Below, piece by piece: positions 17,877 through 27,699 of a DNA stretch of 63,534 nucleotides. Source of the stretch: Rhodobacter sp. (GTDB lineage Bacteria; Pseudomonadota; Alphaproteobacteria; Rhodobacterales; Rhodobacteraceae); the NCBI GenBank assembly GCA_020250175.1, contig JADCEN010000020.1, forward strand, positions 1 through 63,534. Reading direction: 5' to 3'. The position numbers were made by a program, and so were the translations under genes. The first letter of the stretch is position 1, and every line of letters starts with the position of its first letter. The notes below the pieces were generated by a model. That model was not told the origin of the DNA, searched no databases, and saw only the letters and a list, made by a program, of their open reading frames with translations.

Positions 17877-18914
17877 TCACGGCAAGGCCCCTGGCACCCC
17901 GGCGCGCAGGCGGCGGGAAAAGGTGATGCTGTCATCGCTGACCGGGCCAAGGGGGTGCAGCCGGGCCTGGGCCAGCACCTGGTCAAGCGGGGTGCCGGGG
18001 CTGATGACCCCCAGGCCATGCAGGTATTCCGGCAGATGCGCCGACAGCAGGATGCGCCAGTTCAGCGGCAGGCGTGGGTCAACCATGCGTGCCAGTTTCC
18101 ACGGCACGGTTGTGCAATTGGTCGTGGCGGTGTTGTAAAACCGGGGGTTTTCCGCCAGATCATTGCCCATGTCCAGAAACTGCAGGAACAGCGCGCGGCG
18201 CTGACCGGCATCAAGCGCCAGCGGAAAGATGGAAACGGTCTCGGGCGGGTTCTGCCGGGCATCGGTGCGCCAGTGGATGGCATCACGTTCATCGGCGGCA
18301 ATCAGAACCAGCGGGAACATGCGGAAAAAACCGCCAAAGGTGGAATAGACTTGGCCCACCTGTTTGCGCGTTTCCGCCGAAAACAGCACATGCCGGCCAT
18401 CGGCAAAGCCGAAGCTGATCATCACATGCGCAATGTTCGGATCACCCCAGACCGAGGTGAACAGATCCGCTTCGGTCAACTCGTCCAGATTGTAGATGCG
18501 GGTTTCCCACACAGGCGGCGGGGTGAATTCCCTGTCACCGGTCCAGGTAAAGTCGCGGACGTTTTGCAGGGTGACAAGATTGTCCTTGATCTCTGCCGTC
18601 ACGCCACGGGCAACATCGGGCTGCCAGTTGCCGTCATTGGTGGGCCGGATGGTGGACCACCAGGCAGCCGCAGCGATAAGGATCACGCCAGAGCAAAGCC
18701 ACACCATGCGCCCCTGCCCCCGCCACCACAGGCCAACCAATCCAACCGACGCCAGGGCAAGGCCCCCAAGCAGGGCGCTGCGTGGCAGGCCGGAAAACTG
18801 AAACCACAGCGCCATAGCCAGCAAGGCCAGGAACGGCACAATCACCAAAGCCTGCAGCGCACGCGAAAACCATCCGTTGCGCTGCGGCGCTGCGCCAAAC
18901 CTTAACCCAGACAT
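17877..18914 (-). CDS. DUF4105 membrane protein
   Basis: 345 aa. Three hydrophobic N-terminal segments (ALVIVPFLALLAMALWF; LLGGLALASVGLVGLWW; LCSGVILIAAAAWW) precede a large soluble, probably periplasmic domain with DUF4105 features: HVMISFGFADGRHVLFSAE, then NTATTNCTT. DUF4105 is related to the Lnb N-terminal periplasmic region; its conserved Cys/His/Asn residues have led to a suggested hydrolase role, unproven. The ATG at 18914 is chosen over an upstream TTG. Convergent with mmsA; 72 bp downstream of uvrA on the same strand. Confidence 0.87.
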   Translation of the reverse strand: MSGLRFGAAPQRNGWFSRALQALVIVPFLALLAMALWFQFSGLPRSALLGGLALASVGLVGLWWRGQGRMVWLCSGVILIAAAAWWSTIRPTNDGNWQPDVARGVTAEIKDNLVTLQNVRDFTWTGDREFTPPPVWETRIYNLDELTEADLFTSVWGDPNIAHVMISFGFADGRHVLFSAETRKQVGQVYSTFGGFFRMFPLVLIAADERDAIHWRTDARQNPPETVSIFPLALDAGQRRALFLQFLDMGNDLAENPRFYNTATTNCTTVPWKLARMVDPRLPLNWRILLSAHLPEYLHGLGVISPGTPLDQVLAQARLHPLGPVSDDSITFSRRLRAGVPGALP

Positions 18915-18986
18915 GCCACGCCCTGTATATGCCCGCAAGCCAGGCGGAACATTGCAGAACCCGAGCGGACGCGCCAGCGGGATCGG

Positions 18987-21851
18987 TCACTCTGCCGCCA
19001 TGCGCCCCGTCTTCAGCATTCCCGCCAGATAGCGCCCGGTATGGCTGGCCTCCACCTTCGCCACCTCTTCCGGGGTGCCGGTGGCCACGATCCGGCCGCC
19101 GCCATCGCCCCCCTCGGGGCCGATGTCGATGATCCAGTCTGCCGTCTTGATGACGTCAAGGTTATGTTCGATCACGACCACGGTGTTGCCCTGTTCAACC
19201 AGTTCATGCAGCACATCCAGCAGCTTGCGCACATCCTCGAAATGCAGCCCCGTGGTCGGCTCGTCGAGGATGTACAGCGTCCGGCCCGTGGCGCGGCGGC
19301 TCAGCTCCTTCGACAGTTTCACCCGCTGCGCCTCGCCGCCGGACAGCGTCGTGGCCTGCTGGCCCACCTTGATATAGCCAAGCCCCACCTGCACCAGCGC
19401 ATCCATCTTTTCGCGAATGCCGGGCACCGCCTGAAAAAAGCCCTGCGCATCTTCCACCGTCATATCAAGAACATCAGCTATGCTTTTGTTCTTGAACTTT
19501 ATTTCAAGTGTTTCGCGGTTATAGCGCGCCCCCTTGCATGTCTCGCAGGTCACGTAGACATCGGGCAGGAAATGCATTTCGATCTTGATCAACCCATCGC
19601 CCTGGCACGCCTCGCAGCGCCCGCCCTTGACGTTGAAGCTGAAGCGCCCGGGCTGATAGCCGCGCGCCTTGGCCTCGGGCAGACCGGCAAACCAGTCGCG
19701 GATCGGGGTGAAGGCCCCGGTATAGGTCGCCGGGTTTGACCGGGGCGTGCGCCCGATGGCGCGCTGATCAATGTCGATGACCTTGTCCAGATGCTCGAAC
19801 CCCTTGATGGTTGCGCAGGGGGCCGGGGTTTCGCGCGCCCCGTTCAGGCGCGTGGCGGCGGTCTTGAACAGCGTCTCAATGGTCAACGTGGATTTTCCGC
19901 CCCCCGAAACACCGGTGACGCAGATGAACTTGCCCAGCGGGAAATCGGCGGTGACGTTCTGCAGGTTGTTGCCGGTTGCCCCCACCACCGTCACCTTCTT
20001 GCCGTTGCCCTTGCGGCGGGTGCGGGGAATGGCAATCTCGCGGGCGCGCGACAGGTACTGCCCGGTCAGGCTGGCCGGATCGGCCGCCACCTGCGCCGGC
20101 GTGCCGTGGCTGACCACCTGCCCGCCATGCACACCCGCCCCCGGCCCCATGTCAAAGACATAATCCGCCTCGCGGATCGCATCCTCGTCATGTTCCACGA
20201 CCAGAACCGTGTTGCCCTGATCGCGCAGGTTCTTCAGCGTGGTCAGCAGCCGGTCATTGTCGCGCTGGTGCAGCCCGATCGACGGCTCGTCCAGCACATA
20301 GAGCACGCCTGTCAGACCCGAGCCGATCTGGCTGGCCAGCCGGATGCGCTGCGATTCCCCGCCCGACAGCGTGCCGGCACTGCGCGCCAGCGTCAGATAG
20401 TTCAGGCCGACATTCACCAGAAACCCCAGGCGTTCGCGGATTTCCTTCAGGATGGCGCGGGCGATCTCGTTCTTCTGCGGCCCCAGGGTATCGGGCACCG
20501 TTCCGATCCAGGCATGCGCCTCGGCGATCGACATCTGCACCACCTGCCCCGCATGCAGCCCGGCGATCTTGACCGCCAGCGCCTCGGGCTTCAGGCGAAA
20601 GCCGTGGCAGGCACCGCAGGGGCGATTGTTCTGGTAGCGCTCGAACTCTTCCCGCACCCAGGCGGAATCGGTTTCGCGGTAGCGGCGTTCCATATTGGGA
20701 ATCACGCCTTCAAAGACGCGGCTGACCTGATAGATGCGCCCGCCCTCGTCATAGCGGAACAGGATTTCCTCTTCGCCCGATCCGAACAGGAAGACCTGAT
20801 GGATCTGGGCGGGAAGGTCCTTCCACTTCTTCTTGCGGTCGAAACTGTAGTGTTTCGACAGCGCCTCGATGGTCTGCAGGAAATAGGGCGACTTCGATTT
20901 TGCCCAGGGGGCCAGCGCGCCCTGCCCCAGCGTCAGGTCCTGATCCGGCACCACCAGGCGTTCGTCAAAGAACAGTTCCACCCCCAGCCCGTCGCAGACC
21001 GGGCAGGCCCCGAAGGGCGCGTTGAAGGAAAACAGGCGCGGTTCGATTTCGGGAATGGTGAACCCGCTGACCGGGCAGGCGAATTTCTCCGAGAACGTCG
21101 TGCGCACAGGCTCGCCCTCGCCCTCGGCCGGGGCGGTTTCCAGAATGGCGATGCCATCGGCCAGGTCCAGCGCAGTGCGGAAGCTGTCGGCAAGCCGGGA
21201 CTGGATACCGTCTTTCACGATGATCCGGTCCACCACCACATCGATGTCATGGCGCAGCTTCTTGTCCAGGACCGGGGCATCCTCCAGCTCGTGGAAGGCA
21301 CCGTCGACCTTGACGCGCTGAAAGCCCTGCTTGCGCAGATCGAGGAATTCCTTGCGGTACTCGCCCTTGCGGTCGCGGATGATCGGGGCCAGAAGATAGG
21401 CGCGGGTGCCTTCGGGCATCGCCATCACGGCATCGACCATGTCCTGCACCTGCTGCGCGGTGATCGGCAGGCCGGTTGTGGGCGAAAACGGCGTGCCGAC
21501 GCGGGCGAAGAGCAGCCGCATGTAATCGTAGATCTCGGTCACCGTGCCGACGGTGGAGCGGGGGTTTTTCGAGGTGGTCTTCTGTTCGATGGAAATGGCG
21601 GGCGACAGGCCCGAGATATGGTCGACATCGGGCTTGCCCATCATATCCAGGAACTGCCGCGCATAGGCCGACAGCGATTCCACATAGCGGCGCTGCCCTT
21701 CGGCATAGATGGTATCGAAGGCAAGGCTCGATTTGCCCGAGCCGGACAGGCCGGTGATCACCACAAGCTGGTCCCGCGGGATGCTGACGTCCACGCCTTT
21801 CAGATTGTGTTCGCGCGCGCCGCGCACTTCGATGAATTTCTGCTCGGCCAT
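18987..21851 (-). CDS. uvrA: Excinuclease ABC subunit A
   Basis: A 954-aa UvrA, the damage-recognition ATPase of nucleotide excision repair. Two ABC modules are visible: Walker [13 protein letters not shown] near residue 30 and [13 protein letters not shown] in the second half, with signature sequences [13 protein letters not shown] and [13 protein letters not shown]. Zinc-finger cysteines lie in CPVCDGLG and in CEACQGDG and [14 protein letters not shown] start at the ATG at 21851 ([16 protein letters not shown]). A LexA-type box is centred about 75 bp upstream, so SOS control is expected. Confidence 0.98.
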   Translation of the reverse strand: MAEQKFIEVRGAREHNLKGVDVSIPRDQLVVITGLSGSGKSSLAFDTIYAEGQRRYVESLSAYARQFLDMMGKPDVDHISGLSPAISIEQKTTSKNPRSTVGTVTEIYDYMRLLFARVGTPFSPTTGLPITAQQVQDMVDAVMAMPEGTRAYLLAPIIRDRKGEYRKEFLDLRKQGFQRVKVDGAFHELEDAPVLDKKLRHDIDVVVDRIIVKDGIQSRLADSFRTALDLADGIAILETAPAEGEGEPVRTTFSEKFACPVSGFTIPEIEPRLFSFNAPFGACPVCDGLGVELFFDERLVVPDQDLTLGQGALAPWAKSKSPYFLQTIEALSKHYSFDRKKKWKDLPAQIHQVFLFGSGEEEILFRYDEGGRIYQVSRVFEGVIPNMERRYRETDSAWVREEFERYQNNRPCGACHGFRLKPEALAVKIAGLHAGQVVQMSIAEAHAWIGTVPDTLGPQKNEIARAILKEIRERLGFLVNVGLNYLTLARSAGTLSGGESQRIRLASQIGSGLTGVLYVLDEPSIGLHQRDNDRLLTTLKNLRDQGNTVLVVEHDEDAIREADYVFDMGPGAGVHGGQVVSHGTPAQVAADPASLTGQYLSRAREIAIPRTRRKGNGKKVTVVGATGNNLQNVTADFPLGKFICVTGVSGGGKSTLTIETLFKTAATRLNGARETPAPCATIKGFEHLDKVIDIDQRAIGRTPRSNPATYTGAFTPIRDWFAGLPEAKARGYQPGRFSFNVKGGRCEACQGDGLIKIEMHFLPDVYVTCETCKGARYNRETLEIKFKNKSIADVLDMTVEDAQGFFQAVPGIREKMDALVQVGLGYIKVGQQATTLSGGEAQRVKLSKELSRRATGRTLYILDEPTTGLHFEDVRKLLDVLHELVEQGNTVVVIEHNLDVIKTADWIIDIGPEGGDGGGRIVATGTPEEVAKVEASHTGRYLAGMLKTGRMAAE

Positions 21852-21918
21852 GCCCAGCCCCCATGATCCCAAGGGCAAGACATAGGGGAGTGCAAGTGAG
21901 TCTCCAACCATATAATGT

Positions 21919-21933
21919 GAACATAGCAGGAAC
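21919..21933 (-). promoter_or_regulatory. LexA (SOS) box upstream of uvrA
   Basis: On the minus strand this reads GTTC-CTGCTAT-GTTC, an exact match to the alphaproteobacterial LexA operator GTTC-N7-GTTC. It lies 68-82 nt before the uvrA ATG and next to an AT-rich ATTATATGG stretch that could hold the -10. uvrA is a classical SOS gene in this class, so a functional operator is very likely. Confidence 0.85.
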
Positions 21934-21968
21934 GGCGGCATTTTCCCCGCCACACCCCCGTCGCGGCA

Positions 21969-23126
21969 TCACCCGCGCCGCCGCCGCGCCTGAAGGCTGT
22001 GCAGCACAATCCCGCCAAGGCACAGCGGCACGGCAAAGCCCACCACCCCCGCCGCGCCATAACCGGCGATCAGCGCTGCAAGCAGTGGTGTGCCGGTGGT
22101 GGTGCCCAGATTGCCCAGCTGCGCCACCGCCCCCGCTGCCAGCGACCGCTCACCCTCGCCCGCGTTCAGCTGCGGGATCGCCGCAAACGACGCGCCCTGC
22201 ACAATCCCCAAAGCCGCCGCCAGCAGCAGCACCGCCGTCAGGCGCGGCCCCGGCATCTGCCAGAACAGCCCCATCGCCACAGCGGCACCCAGCGCCAGCG
22301 CAAATCCTGCCTGCACCAGATGCACGGCGCTGAGGTGGTGCAGCAGCCAGACCCCCAGCGTCAGCGAGACTGCAATGCTGACCAGCGGCATGGCCGTGGC
22401 GGCCAGCGCCCGGTCCGCGCCCAGCAACGGCGGCAACAGCGTGAGCACGGCGACGTAGAGGATGGTGTAAAAGAAAAACCCCATCGCCGGGGCGGCAATG
22501 CGGGGTGAGCGGTAAATGGTGCCATGCTGGCGGATCACACCGGCCAGCGTCAGCGGCGGCAGGTCCGCCGGGGCAAGGCGCGGCAACAGCGCGGCCAGCA
22601 CCGCCGCAATGGCCAGCATATACCCGGCATGGGCCAGAAACAGCGCGCTTACCCCCTGCCATGCCGCCAGCCACGGCCCGATCACCGCCAGCCCGGCAAA
22701 GGACAGGCCAAAGAAGCTGGACCACAGCGTCATCGCCAGCCCCTGATGCTGTTGCGGCGCGGTTTGCGCGATCAGCACCGGTCCCGCCACGACAATGCCC
22801 AGATGCGACGCGCCTTCCAGAGTGCGGCTGGCCATCATCACCGGATAGGGCGGCAGCAGCGCCTGAACTGCCGACAGACCGGCCCCCAACAGCAGCGCGC
22901 CCAGCAACACCCGGCGCAAGCCCAGCCGCTGCCCGAAAATGCCCGCCGTAGTGCCAAAGACCAGCCCGACCAGTCCCACGACGGACACCATAAAGGCAAC
23001 GCGCCCCGGCGTGCCATAATCCGCCACCAGCAGATCATAGATGACGCTGATCTTGCCAAACTGCGCCGCCGCGCCAAGGCCGGCCGCCCAGAGGGCAAGG
23101 ATCAGGAGTGCAGGATGCCGGGTCAT
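21969..23126 (-). CDS. MFS transporter
   Basis: A 385-aa major facilitator protein with about 12 hydrophobic segments spread through its length (LLILALWAAGLGAAAQFG; VAFMVSVVGLVGLVFG; LLGALLLGAGLSAVQALLPP and others). The GQRLGLRRVLLGAL loop between helices 2 and 3 resembles the MFS G-x-x-x-D-R-x-G-R-R consensus. The substrate is not recognisable. It follows lpd on the same strand and lies upstream of the uvrA operator. Confidence 0.88.
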   Translation of the reverse strand: MTRHPALLILALWAAGLGAAAQFGKISVIYDLLVADYGTPGRVAFMVSVVGLVGLVFGTTAGIFGQRLGLRRVLLGALLLGAGLSAVQALLPPYPVMMASRTLEGASHLGIVVAGPVLIAQTAPQQHQGLAMTLWSSFFGLSFAGLAVIGPWLAAWQGVSALFLAHAGYMLAIAAVLAALLPRLAPADLPPLTLAGVIRQHGTIYRSPRIAAPAMGFFFYTILYVAVLTLLPPLLGADRALAATAMPLVSIAVSLTLGVWLLHHLSAVHLVQAGFALALGAAVAMGLFWQMPGPRLTAVLLLAAALGIVQGASFAAIPQLNAGEGERSLAAGAVAQLGNLGTTTGTPLLAALIAGYGAAGVVGFAVPLCLGGIVLHSLQARRRRG

Positions 23127-23211
23127 GTGCCTTGGCTAGCAAAGCGGGCGAAGGTGCGCCATGGGGAAGGGCGGGAAGGAGTATGGGGTGGGTGCCACCG
23201 CCCCATTCTCT

Positions 23212-24609
23212 TCAGAAATGAATCACCCGCCCATAGGCATCCAGCACCGATTCATGCATCATCTCGCTCAGCGTCGGGTGGGGGAAGACGGTTTCGATCA
23301 GTTCCGCCTCGGTCGTCTCCAGCGTGCGGCCGATGACATAGCCCTGGATCAGTTCGGTCACTTCGGCCCCCACCATATGCGCGCCCAGCAATTCGCCGGT
23401 TTTGGCGTCGAACACGGTCTTGATGATCCCCTCCGCCTCGCCCAGCGCAATCGCCTTGCCATTGCCGATGAAGGGGAAGCGGCCGACCCGCACCTCATGC
23501 CCCGCCGCCTTTGCCTTCTCCTCGGTCAGGCCGACGCTGGCGATCTGCGGGTTGCAATAGGTGCATCCGGCGATGGACCCCGGCTTGATCGGGTGCGGAT
23601 GGCCGCCCGCAATCAGTTCGGCCACCATCACGCCTTCATGGCTGGCCTTGTGCGCCAGCCAGGGTGCCCCGGCAATGTCGCCAATGGCATAAAGCCCTTC
23701 CACCCCGGTGCGGCAGAATTCATCCGTCACCACATGGGTGCGGTCGATCTTTACCCCCAGCGCCTCCAGCCCCAGATTTTCGGTGTTGCCCACAATGCCC
23801 ACGGCGGAAATCACCGTGTCAAACTCCATGGCCGTGGTCTTGCCGCCCTGCTCGATCTGCGCGGTGACACCCAGGCCCGGCTTGCGGTCCAGCGATTTGA
23901 CAGCGGCTTTTTCCAGGATTTTCATGCCCTGCTTGACGAATTGCTTTCTCGCAAAGGTGGCAATCTCGGCGTCTTCCACCGGAAGGATACGGTCCAGCAC
24001 CTCGACCACGGTCGTATCCGCCCCCAGGGTGTTGAAGAAGCTGGCGAATTCAATCCCGATGGCCCCCGATCCGATCACCAGCAGCTTTTTCGGCATCCGG
24101 ACCGGCTGCAGCGCATGGCGGTAGGTCCAGACCAAATCGCCATCCGCCTCCAGCCCCGGCAATTCCCGCGCGCGTGCGCCGGTGGCCAGGATGATGGCGG
24201 GGGCAGACAGGTCTTCCACCCCCTTGTCGGTGGTGACGGTGACGCGCCCCTTGGCGGGGATGGTCGCCACGCCCATGAAGACGGTGATCCTGTTCTTCTT
24301 CATCAGATGGCCGACGCCGCCCGAAAGCTGTTTCGCCACCCCGCGCGACCGGGCGACAACGGCGGGCAGGTCATAGCCGATCCCGTCCGCCTTCAGCCCG
24401 AATTCCTTGGCGCGGTGCATCAGGTGGAACACCTCGGCAGACCGCAGCATCGCCTTGGTCGGAATACAGCCCCAGTTCAGGCAGATGCCGCCCAGGCTTT
24501 CCCGCTCGACAATGGCAACCTGCTTGCCCAGTTGCGCCGCCCGGATGGCGGCAACATAGCCGCCGGGGCCGGACCCGATCACGATCACGTCAAAGGATTT
24601 GGCAGCCAC
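23212..24609 (-). CDS. lpdA: Dihydrolipoyl dehydrogenase
   Basis: A 465-aa flavoprotein disulphide reductase that reoxidises dihydrolipoamide in 2-oxoacid dehydrogenase or glycine-cleavage complexes. The FAD motif is VIGSGPGGYVAAIRAAQLG, the redox disulphide is C43/C48 in GGICLNWGCIPTK, the NAD motif is VIGSGAIGIEFASFF, and the C-terminal FPHPTLSEMMHESVLDAYG contains the catalytic His. The start is GTG at 24609 with GGGGAGGGG upstream. No E1/E2 genes lie nearby. Confidence 0.96.
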   Translation of the reverse strand: MAAKSFDVIVIGSGPGGYVAAIRAAQLGKQVAIVERESLGGICLNWGCIPTKAMLRSAEVFHLMHRAKEFGLKADGIGYDLPAVVARSRGVAKQLSGGVGHLMKKNRITVFMGVATIPAKGRVTVTTDKGVEDLSAPAIILATGARARELPGLEADGDLVWTYRHALQPVRMPKKLLVIGSGAIGIEFASFFNTLGADTTVVEVLDRILPVEDAEIATFARKQFVKQGMKILEKAAVKSLDRKPGLGVTAQIEQGGKTTAMEFDTVISAVGIVGNTENLGLEALGVKIDRTHVVTDEFCRTGVEGLYAIGDIAGAPWLAHKASHEGVMVAELIAGGHPHPIKPGSIAGCTYCNPQIASVGLTEEKAKAAGHEVRVGRFPFIGNGKAIALGEAEGIIKTVFDAKTGELLGAHMVGAEVTELIQGYVIGRTLETTEAELIETVFPHPTLSEMMHESVLDAYGRVIHF

Positions 24610-24692
24610 GGTCCCCTCCCCCGGAAAACTGTTTACCGGTAAACCATTCTGCGCGCCCCGGCAACAAACGGCCCCATCATGGCGCGTTGCGC

Positions 24693-25277
24693 CTATTGCA
24701 TGGCTTCGGCCTTCAGCCGTTGCACCACGGAACCATAGCCGCCTTCGGCAAGAAACGCCTCTTCCCCGGCGGTGGATGCCCGGCCCAGCGCGGCATTGCG
24801 GAAGGGAAAGCGCCCGAAGCGGCGGATGATCTCGCGGTGCGCGCGGGCATGCAGCAGCGTTTCCGCGCCGCTTTCGGGCAGGCGTTCCTCAATCAGCGCC
24901 ACCGCCCGGTCCTGATCCGCCAACATCTCGCTGTGTTCAAAAGGCAGGTAGAAGAACTGCCGGTCCGGTTCCGGTGCGCCCAGGTCCCAGCCTGCCGCAA
25001 CCGCCCGCTTTGCCGCAGCCAAAGCCCGCGCATCGGTGGCAAAAGCCAGCGCCGTGCCACGATGGATGTTGCGCGAAATCTGATCGGTCAGCACCAGATA
25101 GGCCAGCGTGCCGACGGTGCCATCCACCCAATGGTCCAGCCCGCCCTCTGCCGCCGCCTGCCAAAGGTCGGCAAAGCGCCGCCTGCATTCGGCGTCAATC
25201 GCCTCACCCCCGGCATACCAGCCTTCGGGGCCAAGCTCGCCGATCCAGTAATCCAGTACCTCGACCGGGTCCGCCAT
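24693..25277 (-). CDS. DUF924-family protein
   Basis: A 194-aa all-helical cytosolic protein. It shows the family features VLDYWIGELGPEGWYAGG at the N-terminus, VLTDQISRNIHRGTALAFAT in the middle and FFYLPFEHSEMLADQDRAV, followed by the HREIIRRFGRFPFRNAALGR motif. DUF924 proteins have a TPR-like fold and no established function. The gene is preceded by an MFS transporter gene further upstream and followed by lpd. Confidence 0.92.
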   Translation of the reverse strand: MADPVEVLDYWIGELGPEGWYAGGEAIDAECRRRFADLWQAAAEGGLDHWVDGTVGTLAYLVLTDQISRNIHRGTALAFATDARALAAAKRAVAAGWDLGAPEPDRQFFYLPFEHSEMLADQDRAVALIEERLPESGAETLLHARAHREIIRRFGRFPFRNAALGRASTAGEEAFLAEGGYGSVVQRLKAEAMQ

Positions 25278-25360
25278 GCCGCCCCCCCCTGCGTTGCCAC
25301 GCCCGACCCTGACAGGTCACCCGACCCATCGCAAGACCGCTGCAGCCCGCCCGGCCCGCG

Positions 25361-26581
25361 TCAGGCCGCGCGGTCGCGCACGGCATCCACCGCCATGGCC
25401 GAGGCGGAGGGAACGATGGGCGCAAAGCCGCCCCCCGCCGGGGCCGCCACGCGGCGCGTCATCCGCCATCCGGCATAGGCCGCCAGCGCCCCGAACAACA
25501 GCGCCATCAGCAGAAAGAACCCGCCGGGGCCGACCTGCGCCATCATCCACCCGGCCACCACCGGCCCGCCAATGGCCCCCAGACCGTTGAGAAAGATCAT
25601 CCCGGCGCTGGCCGCTGCCATATCCTCTTTCTTCAGGTAGTCATTGGTATAGGCAATCAGCAGCGAATACAGCGGGTTGATCACCCCGCCCAGAACGACG
25701 GCAGACCCGACCAGCACCGGATAGGGCAGCGTCAGGGCAAAGGTCAGCAGCATGGCCACCGAACCCAGCGCTGACAGACCCAGGATCAGCTTGCGCCTGT
25801 CGATCCGGTCCGATGCCCAGCCGATGGGGTACTGAAACACCAGCCCGCCCACATAAAGTGCGGCCACGAAAATGGTGATTTGCCGCACGCTTAAGCCAAC
25901 CATCGCCCCCCAGACGGCGGCCATGCCGAACATTGCGGCAAAGATGCCGCCGGTCAGCAGCATGCCCGCACAGCCCAGCGGCGAAATGCGGAACAGCCTG
26001 CGGAACGGAAGGGGGCGGATCGTGTCAAAGGTCGGGGCAGGTGTAGCCGCCAGCAGAATCGGCATGAAGGCCAGCGACACCAACACCGAGGGCAGGATGA
26101 ACAGCAGAAAGCCCGAGGGATCGGGGATGTTCAGCAGGGCCTGGCTGGTGATGATGCCGATCATCTGCACGATCATGTACAGCGACATCGCCTGCCCGCG
26201 CGTCTCGTTCGTTGCCGTGTTGTTCAGCCAGCTTTCCGCAGTGACATAGACCCCGGCAAAGCAGAACCCGATCAGCGCCCGCATCAGCGACCACGCCACC
26301 CAGTCAGGCACCACCGGATACAGGATCAGCACGGCGGAAATCAGCGACCCCAGTGCTGCAAACACCCGCACATGCCCCACCCGGCGGATCATTTCCGGTG
26401 CCAGGCGCGACCCGAACAGAAAGCCCACGAAATAGGCCGACATGACATAGGAAATCTCATAGGTGGAGAAACCGCCCGCCGTCCCCCGGATGCCCAGCAA
26501 AGAGCCTTGCATGCCGTTGCCGACCATCAGCAGCATGACGCCCAGCAGCAACGGCCAGGTTGTGGCAAGAACCTTCAGCAT
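25361..26581 (-). CDS. MFS transporter, YcaD-like
   Basis: 406 aa with about 12 transmembrane segments, starting MLKVLATTWPLLLGVMLLMV. Helix 2-3 loop GSRLAPEMIRRVGHVRVFA and the second-half YPIGWASDRIDRRKLILG match the MFS loop motifs. The overall pattern, including MALIGFCFAG-type helix 4 and a long ESWLNNTATNETRGQ loop, resembles the YcaD/UMF1-like branch seen in Rhodobacteraceae. Substrate unknown. It lies 49 bp downstream of queA on the same strand. Confidence 0.88.
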   Translation of the reverse strand: MLKVLATTWPLLLGVMLLMVGNGMQGSLLGIRGTAGGFSTYEISYVMSAYFVGFLFGSRLAPEMIRRVGHVRVFAALGSLISAVLILYPVVPDWVAWSLMRALIGFCFAGVYVTAESWLNNTATNETRGQAMSLYMIVQMIGIITSQALLNIPDPSGFLLFILPSVLVSLAFMPILLAATPAPTFDTIRPLPFRRLFRISPLGCAGMLLTGGIFAAMFGMAAVWGAMVGLSVRQITIFVAALYVGGLVFQYPIGWASDRIDRRKLILGLSALGSVAMLLTFALTLPYPVLVGSAVVLGGVINPLYSLLIAYTNDYLKKEDMAAASAGMIFLNGLGAIGGPVVAGWMMAQVGPGGFFLLMALLFGALAAYAGWRMTRRVAAPAGGGFAPIVPSASAMAVDAVRDRAA

Positions 26582-26630
26582 TCCGATCTCCGCGTCACAT
26601 GCCCCGCAGGGCCTGCCCGGCCCTGACGCG

Positions 26631-27695
26631 TCACGCCCTGCCCTTGTCGGGAATCAGCAGCGACGCATCGCCATAGGAAAAGAACCGGTACCCGTGATCT
26701 ATGGCATGGGCATAAACCCGGCGCATCCTGTCTTTGCCCATCAGCGCGGAAACCAGCATCAGCAGCGTCGATTTCGGCAAATGAAAATTGGTCATCAGCG
26801 CGTCTGTGATCCGGAAGGCATAGCCGGGATAGATGAAGATGTCGGTCGTGCCCTGCCAGGCCCGCATCTGCCCATCCGGGTCGGCGGCACTTTCGATCAG
26901 GCGCAGCGCCGTGGTGCCCACGGCAATGATCCGCCCGCCCTCGGCCCGTGTCCGGTTGATCATCCCGGCCGCGCCTTGCGTGACCTCGCCCCATTCGGCA
27001 TGCATCCGGTGGGTGGTGACATCTTCCACCGTCACCGGCAGAAAGGTGCCTGCGCCGACATGCAGCGTCACTTCCGCCAGCCGCACCCCCCGGTCCACCA
27101 GCGCGCCCAGCAGGGCCGCATCGAAGTGAAGCGAGGCGGTCGGGGCCGCGACAGCCCCGGCGTGGCGCGCAAAGACCGTCTGGTAATCTTCGGTGTCGGC
27201 TGCGTCGGGTGCCCGCCTGGCGGCGATGTAGGGCGGCAGCGGCATCATGCCCGCCGCGCCCAGCGCCGCGTCAAACTCATCTCCCGTCAGGTTGAAGACA
27301 AGCCGCAGGTCCGTCTTGCCCTTCTCGGCCACCACGGCGGACAGATCGGGGGAAAAGACAATCTCCTCGCCGGGCATCACCTTGCGCAAGGGCTTGGCCA
27401 GCGCACGCCAGCCACCTTGTGCGGAAGGCTCCATCAGGGTCACTTCGATGCGTGCCGCGACTGCGCCCTGCCCGGTCATGCGGCGGCGCGTGCCGGTCAG
27501 GCGGGCCGGGATCACCCTGGTATTGTTCAGCACCAGAAGGTCGCCGGGGCGCAACACCTGCGTCAGGTCGCGCACCTGCAGGTCGCGGATCGTCTCTCCG
27601 GCGGCCAGCAGCAGCCGGGCGGCGGTGCGCGGGCGGGCAGGCCGCGTGGCGATCAGCGCCTCGGGCAGATCAAAGTCGAAATCCGACAGCTTCAT
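26631..27695 (-). CDS. queA: S-adenosylmethionine:tRNA ribosyltransferase-isomerase
   Basis: A 354-aa enzyme of queuosine synthesis that transfers and rearranges the ribosyl part of SAM onto 7-aminomethyl-7-deazaguanine in tRNA. Family signatures are visible: [68 protein letters not shown] and [18 protein letters not shown] start at the ATG at 27695; the longer frame overlaps the preceding AsmA-like gene, which ends 4 nt before this start, so the genes are translationally close. Confidence 0.97.
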   Translation of the reverse strand: MKLSDFDFDLPEALIATRPARPRTAARLLLAAGETIRDLQVRDLTQVLRPGDLLVLNNTRVIPARLTGTRRRMTGQGAVAARIEVTLMEPSAQGGWRALAKPLRKVMPGEEIVFSPDLSAVVAEKGKTDLRLVFNLTGDEFDAALGAAGMMPLPPYIAARRAPDAADTEDYQTVFARHAGAVAAPTASLHFDAALLGALVDRGVRLAEVTLHVGAGTFLPVTVEDVTTHRMHAEWGEVTQGAAGMINRTRAEGGRIIAVGTTALRLIESAADPDGQMRAWQGTTDIFIYPGYAFRITDALMTNFHLPKSTLLMLVSALMGKDRMRRVYAHAIDHGYRFFSYGDASLLIPDKGRA

Positions 27696-27699
27696 GTCG

